A stretch of 64,000 nucleotides of DNA from Clostridia bacterium. GTDB lineage: Bacteria; Bacillota; Clostridia; Oscillospirales; Acutalibacteraceae. Positions 7,424-16,452 of this stretch are shown in pieces (within the stretch, counting starts at the first letter, position 1; the number at the start of each line of letters is the position of its first letter). The notes under the pieces are model-generated. The model was not told the DNA's origin. It did not search any database and was given only the letters and a program-made list of their open reading frames with translations. The DNA is taken from NCBI GenBank assembly GCA_017438845.1, contig JAFRUO010000023.1, positions 20,381-84,380 of the forward strand. The letters run 5' to 3'. The position numbers and the translations under genes are program-made.

Positions 7424-10400
7424 ATGAAAAAATCAACAAAATTGTTGAGCGTGCTTTTAGCTGTTCTTATGATTTTGTCCTCTCTTTCAATCGCTGCTTC
7501 CGCAGCTAAGGCAAACTACAAGACCGTTGCTAACCTTGAAAGCCTTTCGGCTTACAACAACTACGGTACTGTAACACGTCTTTCCTCAGAAGAGAGATTT
7601 TCAATCGTACTTGATGAGCTTGACAGAATTCTTGCCAAGGCTAACATCAATATGGGAACGGTTTTCAACGCACTCGGACTTTCGATTACAATCGACTTCC
7701 GTGACATCGACAAGGTTTGCTCTTCACTTGATACTATCTACAATACCTTCAATTCAGGTCTTGCAACAATCGCTATGGCGATTTTGAACTTCGGTATCAT
7801 CGAGAGCGTTAACTTCGATAGCTGGAAAACCGGCATGACACGTGCGGGCACAGCTCAGCTTACTATCATTTACGAAGTTCTTGAGCTTCTCTCAAAGAAC
7901 AGCTCAGTTGTTAACACCGCTCTTACAAGCGGACTTGACCTCGGTATGATCGGCGGCTTGATCACAGGACTTGATCTTTCTGAAATCAACACCATGATCA
8001 CCGACCTTCCGACACTTATCCGCGGACTTATCTATCCTCTCTTCTCAAGACCGGATGATACCGCTACTCTTCGTAACAGATACCAGGCTGCTACCTATGA
8101 CATCAACACCACTCTTGATGAGTTCGTTAAGGGCCTTCTTACAAAGCCCATGAACTGGACATCCTACAGAGTTGACGCAGCAGGCAACGACCTCGGTTAT
8201 ACACTTCCGTTACCGACAACTAACTCTACATCGCGTTACTTCGTAATTAACGGCGACACCATCACCCAGTATGACTATCAGTTCAAGGATGACGACGATA
8301 AGGGTTATACCAAGGGCGAATGGGCTGAGATCGTTACTTACACAAAGGCTGAAGAAGCAGGTAACGAAGGCGTTTACGTATTTAAGGCTCCCGACGGCTA
8401 TGAAGGCGACGGCACTCTTAAGTACTACACAGCCGGCAACGACGGTTACTTCGTACCCGGCATCAAGGACGCTATTAACAACGGTGATCTTAGCTTCTCA
8501 CTTAACGGTTCTGACAGCGTTCTTACACTTCTCTATAAGTTCGTTCCTTATGTATTCAGAGAGATGGCTCCCGTAGTTCTTAACGGTTCTGTTAAGAAGC
8601 TCATCGCCGAACTCTTTGACGTTAAGTTCACAAAGCTTGGCAACAAGGGCGAATTTACAGCACCCGTTTCCGACACCTTCTTTACGGAGGATCAGGGCGA
8701 GTACCTTTGGGAATGGTCAAACTACAAGGTAATTGACGGCGTTCCTTATTATCGTTTCCAGGATGAGTTCTTTGTTGGCGAAATTCCCGCAAACATCAGC
8801 TCATACTATTATATGTTCGACTGGAACTATCACGTTGACGACGACTTCATCGATGAATTCATCCCCGCAGCTGACGGCAGCACATCTGCAGCAGGCTACA
8901 CCAGAATTCTTCAGGGTCTTAACGATTTCGTAGCAAAGGTTATCGACCTTGCTATCCTCGACGAGTGGACAGTTCCCGGCGGCGAAACCTATACTAAGTC
9001 GGCTATCTTCACATGGACAGCAGGCGGCAACGACAAGATGCTCAACAACATCCTTAACGTTGCAAGAAACGTTGTTCAGATAGCTCCCGTTGAAATCTTC
9101 GGCGACTATTATCAGGAAGCACAGTTCTATGATGTAATGATGACCGGCACACTTTCACAGGCAGTGAACGGTGCAATCTGCGAAGGCGTTAAGATGCTTA
9201 TGCCTCAGATCATCTTCCCGGATAACGTTGTTAATCAGAACATGCTTGCTATCGCAGCTGTTGTTGTAAGAGAGCTTTGCTCACAGCTTATGCCTTCCTA
9301 CAACTTCGACGCTCTCATTTATGCAGACTATAACGACAGAGCTGTCATTGAGGGCAAGGACCAGCTTTACTGGCTCAACACAACACTTACCATGGGTCTT
9401 GACCTTGGTTTGTATTATCTTCGTAACCTCGCTGACCTCGGCGAAGACACCTCTTCAAGCTACTACACAGTTATGAAGAACCTCGGTGCTACTCCGACCA
9501 ACGACGCAGAGGCTATGACCTATACGGCAGACTTCGACGTTTCCAAGTGGACCTACAAGGTTGACTGGGTAATCGACTGGGCTCTCGCTACTGATGAATG
9601 GTGCTGGAGAATGTCTAAGCTTGTTAATGCAACAGGTGCAACAACTCTTACATCTTATCAGGATCCTTGGGCTAAGCTCAACTCGGTACTCCTTGCAATC
9701 CTTCCGCTTGATCAGCTTCTCAATGCTGACGGCGCATCTGCTTCTACCTTCCTTGAGAAGGTTCTCAGAAACAAGATTGTTGACGCTATCTCAAATCTTG
9801 ACCTTCCGACACTTGTCAGCTTGTTCGATATTCCTGCAGGTTACTTCCGTAACGGCAATATCATCAACCAGGCTGTTAAGCTTGTAGTTAAGATCGTAAA
9901 CGGTGTTGTTAATAAGAGCTATGGCGGCGAACTTCTTGCTTCCGGCACATACACAACAATCAATGCTGTTCTTAACCACAGCAACCTCAAGAGCACAGTT
10001 ACTACTCTTGTCGGCAAGATCCTTTCCTTCGTTTACACAAACGGCGTACTCGATGTAGCACTTCCGTTTATCAATATGTTCCTCGGTTGGAAGACCGATC
10101 CTCAGGAATATAAGGATCCCGATATGTATTGGTTCAACGACGGCGGCGACACATACCTCTACAGAGGCGTTACAAATACTTTGAGATTCGTTAACAACTC
10201 TTCGGGTATGCTTCTTAAGCACAGAAACGCTGCAGCTGATAAGCCCTACAACATCGTTGTTAAGGCAATCAACTTCGGCACCAGCGGTATCACATCGAGC
10301 CAGTCACTTCCCGTAACCTGCGCTCCCTATGAGACCCTTGACATTCCGCTTACAATTCCTGCAAATACCAATAAGGCATTTGAAGTTGCAGTTACCTACG

Positions 10401-12541
10401 CCTTCACAGGTAAGGACGGCGCTGCACTCGGCGGAGACCAGACAGTTTATTACTATGGTTACATTTCAACTGTTCAGGATCAGGAACATGAGCACGTTGA
10501 CGACGTAGATACAGGCGACTATTGGCAGAGAAACGGCTATGACAGCTATGTATTTACAAGGGACATCTATGACAGCGTTACTCATTATCAGGGTTCTGCT
10601 TCCTACAAGGCAGCTACAATCCAGATCGGTAACAAGACAAAGAACTTCCAGTCAGTTAAGTATGATACTACACCGGGCGCACCGATGAGCACATACTTCC
10701 AGCTTATCACTGACAGAGCAACCGCAGGTTGGGTAAGCGCTCTCGTTAAGGACAGCGTAACCAACACCTCAGGCTACTTCTGGAAGGCAAAGAGCGGCGT
10801 TACTGCTGACACTGACTTCCCGTATGGTGTTTATGACGGCGGACAGATCGCTCTTAAGTACGGTTCTAAATCAGGAACCTACATTATCGACTTTATTTAC
10901 TACAATGACTTCGACATTACTTCGGTAATGAACAAGTACATCGATATGCAGATTGACGCTAACGACGTAACAAGCGAAGGCGCAACCGCATACAACACCT
11001 ACAAGAATGCACTTCTTGACGTAGTTAAGTGGGCAGACATCGCAAAGAGAACCGACTATGTAACAGCAGTTCAGCCCAACATCGAGCCCGCTATTGCAGC
11101 ACTTGATGCAGCATATGAGGCACTTAAGCCTTATCTGACCGTTGCTCCCACAAACTATGAGGCAGTTCTTCAGTCAACTCTTGACGCTTGCGAAGACAGA
11201 GACTCTGACTATGACTTCCAGGATTTCAAACTCTTCGAGTACTTCAAGTATGAGAACCAGAGAACTAACATCCGTGAGATGATCAAGGCTTATGCACAGC
11301 CCACAGAGCCGACTCCGTACATCGAGAACGAGAATATCTCCTATGAAGCAATTCAGGATATTATCGCTAACGAGACCAACGCAAACATCAAGGCAGGTAT
11401 CAACGCAACACTCGTTCCTCCGACAGAGGAAGCAATGGACGCTTACCGCACAGCAGCAGCAGAGTGGGTAGCTCCCAATTATTCAGAGCTCCAGGTTGCT
11501 GACACAGTTGCTAAGCTTCCCTACTACAAGGCATTCATGACTGCCAACCCGAGAGACAATTATTATAATCAGTTCCTTGCAAAGGAAGTTGCTTATGCAG
11601 ACGCTAACTTCCCGGCAAGCGACGAGGCTCTCTATTCACCTGACACTTGGGCAGAGTATGCAACACGTCTTGCAACAGCTAAGTCTGTTCTTGCAAACGC
11701 TAACGCACTCCACTCAGAGATCTTTGACGCTAAGTACTTCCTTATGGTTGCTATGAGAAACCTTAACGAAATCGAGCATTCGATGAAGGACGACGGCAAC
11801 AACTATCTTGATCAGGAACTTACAGGCCTTATTGCTAACGCAGAGGTAATCCTCAACAACGCTCAGTACTATGACGTAGTTGCAGGCAAGACCGCTGACG
11901 AAGCTTGGGCAGAGCTCGTAAAGGCACTCGGTGTTCGTTACACTGACGAAAACGGCAACGACGCTATCCTTTATGACCACTCAGCATACACCTTCGTTGA
12001 CTATGACAGAGTCAACACAACAAAGAATAAGCTGGCAGTTGACGCTGCTGCTGACAAGCTCCAGGCTGCTATCGACAACTTTGTATGCAACGTAGTTATC
12101 GAGCAGAAGGACGGCGACAACACTGTTGAGCAGATCGAGACCGCTATTAAGACCATCCAGGGTATTACTCCCGGCTCAATCCTTACAGTTGATCAGCTTC
12201 TTTCACACGTTAAGGCAAGCGTAGCAACAGCAACTCTTGAGGCTACAGTATCCAAGGCTAACGCTTTCGGTACAGGCGCAAAGGTTGATGTTAACGTTGC
12301 AGGCATCGGCACACTTACAACTTACGTTGTAGTTATCTTCGGTGACGTTAACGGCGACGGCGCAATCGACGCATTCGATGCATTCGATTCGAACAAGGCT
12401 ATTAACAACATCGCTCCTCTCGCTGACGCTTACGCAACAGCAGCTGACGTTGACCTTGACGATGCAATTTCACTTGCTGACTATGCAACAATTAAGGCAG
12501 CTTCTGTAGGCAATGCAGAAATCGCACAGGTAGTTGCATAA
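7424..12541 (+). CDS. Giant secreted protein with C-terminal type I dockerin
   Basis: 1705 residues. A classic signal peptide (Lys-rich start, hydrophobic run, cleavage near ASAA, about residue 27) is followed by some 1600 residues with no catalytic domain I recognise: repeated hydrophobic helical segments (to about 900), a beta-rich part (about 900-1170) and a helical, Ala/Tyr/Asp-rich part with FIVAR-like phrasing (IAALDAAYEAL). The last 70 residues are a dockerin: calcium loop DVNGDGAIDAFDAF (from about 1637) and a second loop DVDLDDAISLADY. It should be exported and bound by a cohesin. The start has AGGAGG 8 nt upstream. It heads a run of cohesin/dockerin genes. Confidence 0.85.
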   Translation: MKKSTKLLSVLLAVLMILSSLSIAASAAKANYKTVANLESLSAYNNYGTVTRLSSEERFSIVLDELDRILAKANINMGTVFNALGLSITIDFRDIDKVCSSLDTIYNTFNSGLATIAMAILNFGIIESVNFDSWKTGMTRAGTAQLTIIYEVLELLSKNSSVVNTALTSGLDLGMIGGLITGLDLSEINTMITDLPTLIRGLIYPLFSRPDDTATLRNRYQAATYDINTTLDEFVKGLLTKPMNWTSYRVDAAGNDLGYTLPLPTTNSTSRYFVINGDTITQYDYQFKDDDDKGYTKGEWAEIVTYTKAEEAGNEGVYVFKAPDGYEGDGTLKYYTAGNDGYFVPGIKDAINNGDLSFSLNGSDSVLTLLYKFVPYVFREMAPVVLNGSVKKLIAELFDVKFTKLGNKGEFTAPVSDTFFTEDQGEYLWEWSNYKVIDGVPYYRFQDEFFVGEIPANISSYYYMFDWNYHVDDDFIDEFIPAADGSTSAAGYTRILQGLNDFVAKVIDLAILDEWTVPGGETYTKSAIFTWTAGGNDKMLNNILNVARNVVQIAPVEIFGDYYQEAQFYDVMMTGTLSQAVNGAICEGVKMLMPQIIFPDNVVNQNMLAIAAVVVRELCSQLMPSYNFDALIYADYNDRAVIEGKDQLYWLNTTLTMGLDLGLYYLRNLADLGEDTSSSYYTVMKNLGATPTNDAEAMTYTADFDVSKWTYKVDWVIDWALATDEWCWRMSKLVNATGATTLTSYQDPWAKLNSVLLAILPLDQLLNADGASASTFLEKVLRNKIVDAISNLDLPTLVSLFDIPAGYFRNGNIINQAVKLVVKIVNGVVNKSYGGELLASGTYTTINAVLNHSNLKSTVTTLVGKILSFVYTNGVLDVALPFINMFLGWKTDPQEYKDPDMYWFNDGGDTYLYRGVTNTLRFVNNSSGMLLKHRNAAADKPYNIVVKAINFGTSGITSSQSLPVTCAPYETLDIPLTIPANTNKAFEVAVTYAFTGKDGAALGGDQTVYYYGYISTVQDQEHEHVDDVDTGDYWQRNGYDSYVFTRDIYDSVTHYQGSASYKAATIQIGNKTKNFQSVKYDTTPGAPMSTYFQLITDRATAGWVSALVKDSVTNTSGYFWKAKSGVTADTDFPYGVYDGGQIALKYGSKSGTYIIDFIYYNDFDITSVMNKYIDMQIDANDVTSEGATAYNTYKNALLDVVKWADIAKRTDYVTAVQPNIEPAIAALDAAYEALKPYLTVAPTNYEAVLQSTLDACEDRDSDYDFQDFKLFEYFKYENQRTNIREMIKAYAQPTEPTPYIENENISYEAIQDIIANETNANIKAGINATLVPPTEEAMDAYRTAAAEWVAPNYSELQVADTVAKLPYYKAFMTANPRDNYYNQFLAKEVAYADANFPASDEALYSPDTWAEYATRLATAKSVLANANALHSEIFDAKYFLMVAMRNLNEIEHSMKDDGNNYLDQELTGLIANAEVILNNAQYYDVVAGKTADEAWAELVKALGVRYTDENGNDAILYDHSAYTFVDYDRVNTTKNKLAVDAAADKLQAAIDNFVCNVVIEQKDGDNTVEQIETAIKTIQGITPGSILTVDQLLSHVKASVATATLEATVSKANAFGTGAKVDVNVAGIGTLTTYVVVIFGDVNGDGAIDAFDAFDSNKAINNIAPLADAYATAADVDLDDAISLADYATIKAASVGNAEIAQVVA

Positions 12542-12568
12542 TTTAGGCTAACTAACTAAACAATGTGG

Positions 12569-12591
12569 GTGCCGGGGTTTCCCTCCGGCAC
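12569..12591 (+). other. GC-rich hairpin after the giant dockerin gene
   Basis: GTGCCGG pairs with CCGGCAC around a 9-nt loop. There is no T tract, so it is more likely an mRNA 3'-end stabiliser or processed end than a simple terminator. The right arm plus flank (CCGGCACTCACC) recurs exactly at 7160-7171 in the leader of the same gene. Confidence 0.45.
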
Positions 12592-12737
12592 TCACCGAAG
12601 GAAACAAACATTATACATAATCCAAAAATTTCTCTTTTATTTTCCGTAAATCACCACTTTACGGTTTTCAGGGCAGAGTGATAGCTGTTTTGAGTATTTG
12701 TAAAGGAGAATTTTGTGCCGAATGGAAAAAATGCCTA

Positions 12738-12766
12738 TTGACATTTGGCTTGATTAGATGTATATT
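12738..12766 (+). promoter_or_regulatory. Sigma-A promoter of the cohesin-dockerin operon
   Basis: TTGACA at 12738-12743 and TATATT at 12761-12766 with a 17-nt spacer, 33 nt before the start codon and followed by AAAGGAGG. Confidence 0.7.
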
Positions 12767-12798
12767 TATTGGGAAACTGAATAAAAGGAGGCAAAATA

Positions 12799-13914
12799 AT
12801 GGCAAAAAAGACGATTAGTCTTGTTTTGGCTGCTATTATGGTTCTCAGCTTGTTCGCAATCAACGCGTTCGCTGCCGGTGAAACTGCTACATTTACAGTT
12901 ACATCATCAGCCGCAGAGGTTGCTACAGACGACGTAATCACAATAACAGTTACTGCTGCATCCGACGCGACCTATTATGCAGGTCCTATGTCAATCCCGG
13001 TAACATACGATGCAACTGCATTTGAGTATGTTGCAAACTCGGTTACAGTTAACGACATCTTTGGCGCAGGCGTAACAGACAGCGCTGTTAACACAACAGC
13101 AGGTAAAATTACTGTTGCAGTTACTCCCTTAACCAACGGTTCTCCCGTTGCTCCTAACCTTACAACAGCATTGACAGTTTTCACCTTCCAGCTTAAGGCA
13201 CTTAGCGGAGAAGGCGATTACACAATCGGTATTGCAGACGATCAGAAAACAGCAGAAAATCCGACCGGTAAGTTCTACTGCGGTTCTTTCTCAACATCTG
13301 ATCCTAAAACAGCTGACTTAGCTACAATCGGCCAGACTCTTAACAGAGTTGACGCTACCGTTAGCTTCGCATCAGCAGAGCCTGAGCTTATTCTTACAGC
13401 TACAGGTGAATCAAACGGCGTTATTATTGATACAAACAAGACCTTTGGCGGCGCTTATGCAGGTGTAGTTTACGGCTTCCCGCAGGCAGCTGCAGCTACA
13501 TTCAGAAGCATTGGTTACATTACCACAAACCTTACAACTACAGCAGGTGCTCTTACAGCAGGTAACCTTGCCCGTACTATCGGTACTGCAGGTTACGGCA
13601 CAGGTACCACAATCACTGTAGGTTCAAAGGTTTATGTAATCGTTATCTTCGGTGACGCTAACGGCGACGGTCTTATCAACAACCAGGATACTACAGCTGT
13701 TAAGGGCTTTGTTGCAGCTCCTGCATCTATAGCTGCTAACAGCGTTCAGAGAATGGCTGCTAACTGCCAGCAGGTTAACAACGGTACAATGTTACACACA
13801 TTGAACAACCAGGATACTACAGCATTAAAGCAGTATGTTGCTAATGCTGCTAATAAGTTCAGCCCTGCAACTTTGGCATCTTACCAGTATTCAAAGAACA
13901 ATTTCTATCAGTAA
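12799..13914 (+). CDS. Secreted cohesin-dockerin protein
   Basis: 371 residues. Signal peptide to about residue 25 (ending AFA-AG), a cohesin-like beta domain (about 30-170: paired beta strands with IPVTYDATAFEYV), a linker module (about 195-280) and a dockerin from about 282 (GDANGDGLINNQDTTAVK). The second dockerin loop is degenerate: NCQQVNNGTMLHTLNNQD lacks the first aspartates of the calcium loop. The two NNQDTTA segments are encoded by an identical 20-bp direct repeat (13678-13697 and 13804-13823). Carrying both a cohesin and a dockerin, it could act as an adaptor or self-assembling scaffold. Its closest relative in the window is the product of 19336-20352. Confidence 0.8.
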   Translation: MAKKTISLVLAAIMVLSLFAINAFAAGETATFTVTSSAAEVATDDVITITVTAASDATYYAGPMSIPVTYDATAFEYVANSVTVNDIFGAGVTDSAVNTTAGKITVAVTPLTNGSPVAPNLTTALTVFTFQLKALSGEGDYTIGIADDQKTAENPTGKFYCGSFSTSDPKTADLATIGQTLNRVDATVSFASAEPELILTATGESNGVIIDTNKTFGGAYAGVVYGFPQAAAATFRSIGYITTNLTTTAGALTAGNLARTIGTAGYGTGTTITVGSKVYVIVIFGDANGDGLINNQDTTAVKGFVAAPASIAANSVQRMAANCQQVNNGTMLHTLNNQDTTALKQYVANAANKFSPATLASYQYSKNNFYQ

Positions 13915-13972
13915 TAATTAGTTTTGCTAATTAGTATACTATTCACAAGAACATTTTAGGAGGAAAAGTCCA

Positions 13973-15136
13973 ATGAAGACATTCAGAAAGGTGCTTGGCG
14001 TTGTTCTTGCAATCGCTATGCTCACCGGTGTTTTCTCAATGATGGCTTCCGCATTAGCTCCTGATTCAGCAGTTGATCTTTACATTTCAACTGACAAGAC
14101 AAACTATGCTGCAGGTGATATAATTACCATCAAAGTTTCGCAGCAGGTTGATCCCGCAGTTGGAAACATGACAATCGCTGGAACATATGCTATCGGTTAT
14201 CCTGCAGCAGCAATGGAACCCATTTCAACATCAACCGACTTACCTGAGCATAATTTTACTGCTTTAGTTGATGGTTATGACGCTTCAATTTCTGTTATTA
14301 ACACTTGGGATTCTGTTCAGGCAATGGGTGTTTCAGTTGACGCTGGTGCACCTTGGGATGCTGTTTTCGCTCTCCTTGTTGCCGCTGACGGTACTGCATT
14401 TGAAAACACAGAAAAGAAAGACCTCTTCACCTTCCAGATGAAGATTAAGGATGACGCTCCCGACGGTGAATACACACTCGGTTTCAACAAGGATGCTTAT
14501 GTTCAGTACTATGCATTCTCTGCTGACGAGAATATGGGCGGTGTTTACGGTTACGATGATGACTATGGTTACGGCACAACCGCTAACTATGGCGTTTCCG
14601 ACACTTGCACATTCACAATCGGCGCATCTGGCCCGAAGGTTGACTACTACAAGGCTCAGCTTAAGATGACTCCCGATTCAGCTACAACTGTTAAGGATGA
14701 CTTCCAGTTCAGAGTACAGTCAGTTATCACTGACGCTGATTGGGATGCATACTTTGCACAGACAGCTACAGCTGACGAGACCAAGAATGCTATTACCGAG
14801 ATGGGTATCGTAGCATACAAGGGTGCAGGCACATTTGATGAAGCTACTGCTAAGGCTCTCGTAACCGACGGCACAGCAGCTACAGATTATGCAACAGCAG
14901 GTACAACCTACGTTCAGAAGGCTTCTGACACTGCTGATGCATACTTCGGCGCAATCATCAAGGCTAAGCATTCAACAATGCCTAACGACGTAACTTATAT
15001 GGGTTATGTTAAGTACGTTGACGCTGCAGGCGACGCACAGGTTATCTTCTATGAGACAGCAAAGACAGCAGCTCTTGCTTCAAATTACGACAATTACGTT
15101 TCTGCTTATCTCGCAGCTAACCCCTATCAGGGCTAA
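13973..15136 (+). CDS. Secreted protein with N-terminal cohesin-like domain
   Basis: 387 residues. Signal peptide (cleavage near ASA-LA, about residue 27), then a cohesin-like domain (about 32-215) opening with DKTNYAAGDIITIKV as in the neighbouring cohesins and closing with the FTFQMKIKDDAPDGEYTLGF phrase seen in cohesin ends. A Tyr/Gly/Asp-rich patch precedes a second, unrecognised C-terminal domain (about 225-387). There is no dockerin. The gene is 58 nt behind the cohesin-dockerin gene and lies in the same transcription unit; AGGAGG precedes its ATG. Likely a partner that holds a dockerin protein. Confidence 0.75.
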   Translation: MKTFRKVLGVVLAIAMLTGVFSMMASALAPDSAVDLYISTDKTNYAAGDIITIKVSQQVDPAVGNMTIAGTYAIGYPAAAMEPISTSTDLPEHNFTALVDGYDASISVINTWDSVQAMGVSVDAGAPWDAVFALLVAADGTAFENTEKKDLFTFQMKIKDDAPDGEYTLGFNKDAYVQYYAFSADENMGGVYGYDDDYGYGTTANYGVSDTCTFTIGASGPKVDYYKAQLKMTPDSATTVKDDFQFRVQSVITDADWDAYFAQTATADETKNAITEMGIVAYKGAGTFDEATAKALVTDGTAATDYATAGTTYVQKASDTADAYFGAIIKAKHSTMPNDVTYMGYVKYVDAAGDAQVIFYETAKTAALASNYDNYVSAYLAANPYQG

Positions 15137-15163
15137 TTGAAGAATAAGAATTAAGGAATAAGT

Positions 15164-15298
15164 ATGCAAGACTCCAAAAAATATATTGCTCCTGATTTTG
15201 ACTATACTTCATTTGATTTTTCGGATGATTTAACAGTCACAATAATTTCCTCAACAGATGAGGATCCTACACATGATGCAATAATTGATTGGCGTTGA
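15164..15298 (+). CDS. Mini-peptide 1 (44 residues), unknown function
   Basis: A small gene 27 nt behind the cohesin-like gene. It encodes 44 residues with the core KKYIAPDFDYTSFDF, then DDLTVTIISS and an acidic tail ending DWR; no signal peptide or membrane span. It shares the K-x-Y-x-APDF start and D-(L/I)-T-(I)-S centre with the next peptide, so the two are paralogues. The ribosome site is weak (AAGGAATA). I do not recognise a characterised family; short clostridial proteins with a Tyr-Pro-Glu start and an acidic Asp-Val-Ile-Thr centre look similar, and a leader peptide or secreted signal is one possibility. Confidence 0.6.
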   Translation: MQDSKKYIAPDFDYTSFDFSDDLTVTIISSTDEDPTHDAIIDWR

Positions 15299-15334
15299 GT
15301 AATTTGAAACATTAATTGAGAGGAGTAAAATTTG

Positions 15335-15457
15335 ATGAAACAAATTTACACTGCGCCTGACTTTGAAGTTTCAGTATATGAAGTAGAGGATATCATCACT
15401 ATCTCCGTTGGTACCGGCCCCGTAGAGGGCGGCGAAGGCGGCTGGCTTGATATCTAA
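15335..15457 (+). CDS. Mini-peptide 2 (40 residues), paralogue of peptide 1
   Basis: A clear AGGAG site (15321-15325) stands 9 nt before the ATG. The 40-residue product begins KQIYTAPDFEVSVYEVED, continues IITISVG and ends in a glycine-rich tail (GGEGGWLDI). The terminator lies 34 nt after the stop, so it is the last gene of the cohesin operon. Conservation of the APDF head and the Thr-Ile-Ser centre against a changed tail is the pattern of a conserved leader with a variable product. No modification enzyme is adjacent, so this remains open. Confidence 0.65.
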   Translation: MKQIYTAPDFEVSVYEVEDIITISVGTGPVEGGEGGWLDI

Positions 15458-15490
15458 CCTGGACGCTTAGGCGCTTAGACAAATTAACAA

Positions 15491-15523
15491 AACGCAGAGT
15501 AAGCAATTACTCTGCGTTTTTTC
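15491..15523 (+). terminator. Strong intrinsic terminator of the cohesin/peptide operon
   Basis: ACGCAGAGTAA pairs with TTACTCTGCGT over a 4-nt loop, followed by TTTTTTCTTTTT. Confidence 0.93.
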
Positions 15524-15590
15524 TTTTTGCGGACAGTCAGTTCCGGGCGGATCCCGTCCGAACAGAACAATGCATATTATCGGCATATAT

Positions 15591-15970
15591 CCGTAGGGAC
15601 GAACATTGTTCGTCCGCATATATTACCGTAAATTTACGGCGTATATCCGTAGGGGACGGCGTCCCCTACGTCTCGTAAAGTGAATAGTGTATAGTGAAGA
15701 AGTAATAAGTGTTTGTTTCGCAAACCGTAGGGTACGGCGTCCCGACGTCCCGATCAACCTCCCCTTGACAGGGGAGGTGTCTTTTTGCCAAAGCAAAAAG
15801 ACGGAGGGGTAGTCATAGAAGCATATAAACAAATCTACCCCTCAGTCTCGCTTCGCTCGACAGTTCCCCTCTCAAGGGGAGTTTGTAAGGATGTAATTAA
15901 TACTAAAGCATTAATACTTAAAAATTAATAATTGCCGTAGGGGCGACCATCGGTCGCCTGCAAAAACACC
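15591..15970. repeat. Cluster of REP-like and other short dispersed palindromes
   Basis: In order: element B (CCGTAGGGACGAAC... 15591-15617), a perfect palindrome of element A (15647-15670, CCGTAGGGGACGGCGTCCCC...), element C (GTGAAGAAGTAATAAGTGTT, about 15675-15720), a second A (15725-15753), a hairpin ACCTCCCC/GGGGAGGT (15757-15778), a hairpin CTTTTTG/CAAAAAG (15781-15800), the SNP-variant hairpin arms near 15841-15890, and a second B (15934-15960). Elements A match the palindrome embedded in the RAYT gene at 6252 and 6436. Confidence 0.8.
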
Positions 15971-16423
15971 GCAAATTCCGGTCTCTGCTGTCAACCTTGC
16001 ATTAACGCACGTCTATCCTCCCGAATTCGCCCTGCAGACAGAGTCAACTGCAAAACGTGAAAATTTACACACCGTACTCAAAACACGCTCAGAGCTTAAT
16101 TTTAGGGCAATACGAAGGGCAGGAGCGAAAGAGGATTTCACCGTTAATTCTCCGTGACTATTGCCGTATTCCTTGCGTTCCCGGATTGTACGAGCCGACC
16201 TTTGTTAATAAATTGTCAAAATAAACAGATATTCACCGTAAAAATTGGAAGGTAACAATATGTGGTGGCGTGAGCCGTCAGCGGCACATATATTGAGTGT
16301 AAGCCGCACGTTTATATTCCGACAGCGCACGTTTAAGACAATTTTTGACTAACAAAGTTGAACTTTAGACAAAAAACATCTACTTACTGACAACTTGCAC
16401 AATTATTCACCGAAAAATTTTGT
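15971..16423. other. Non-coding stretch before the aminotransferase promoter
   Basis: No gene with a ribosome site is visible on either strand. The only structure noted is an inverted repeat ATATGTG/CACATAT (16258-16264 with 16285-16291) enclosing a GC-rich core. Function unknown. Confidence 0.4.
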
Positions 16424-16451
16424 TTGACAATTAGTATTTATATGGTATAAT
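16424..16451 (+). promoter_or_regulatory. Near-consensus sigma-A promoter of aminotransferase 1
   Basis: TTGACA at 16424-16429 and TATAAT at 16446-16451 with a 16-nt spacer, the best promoter in the window. Confidence 0.85.
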
Positions 16452-16452
16452 T

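Noticed and set aside
9791..10222. Reverse-strand open frames inside the giant dockerin gene
   Set aside because: They lack ribosome sites and mirror the codon structure of the plus-strand gene.
12569..12591. Intrinsic terminator after the giant dockerin gene
   Set aside because: The stem is strong but no T tract follows, so it is listed as a hairpin only.
13740..13830. Frameshift in the second dockerin repeat of the 12799 gene
   Set aside because: The frame is continuous and codons match the gene; loss of loop residues looks like substitution, not a shift.
15591..15970. CRISPR array
   Set aside because: The repeats vary in sequence and spacing and do not alternate with uniform unique spacers.
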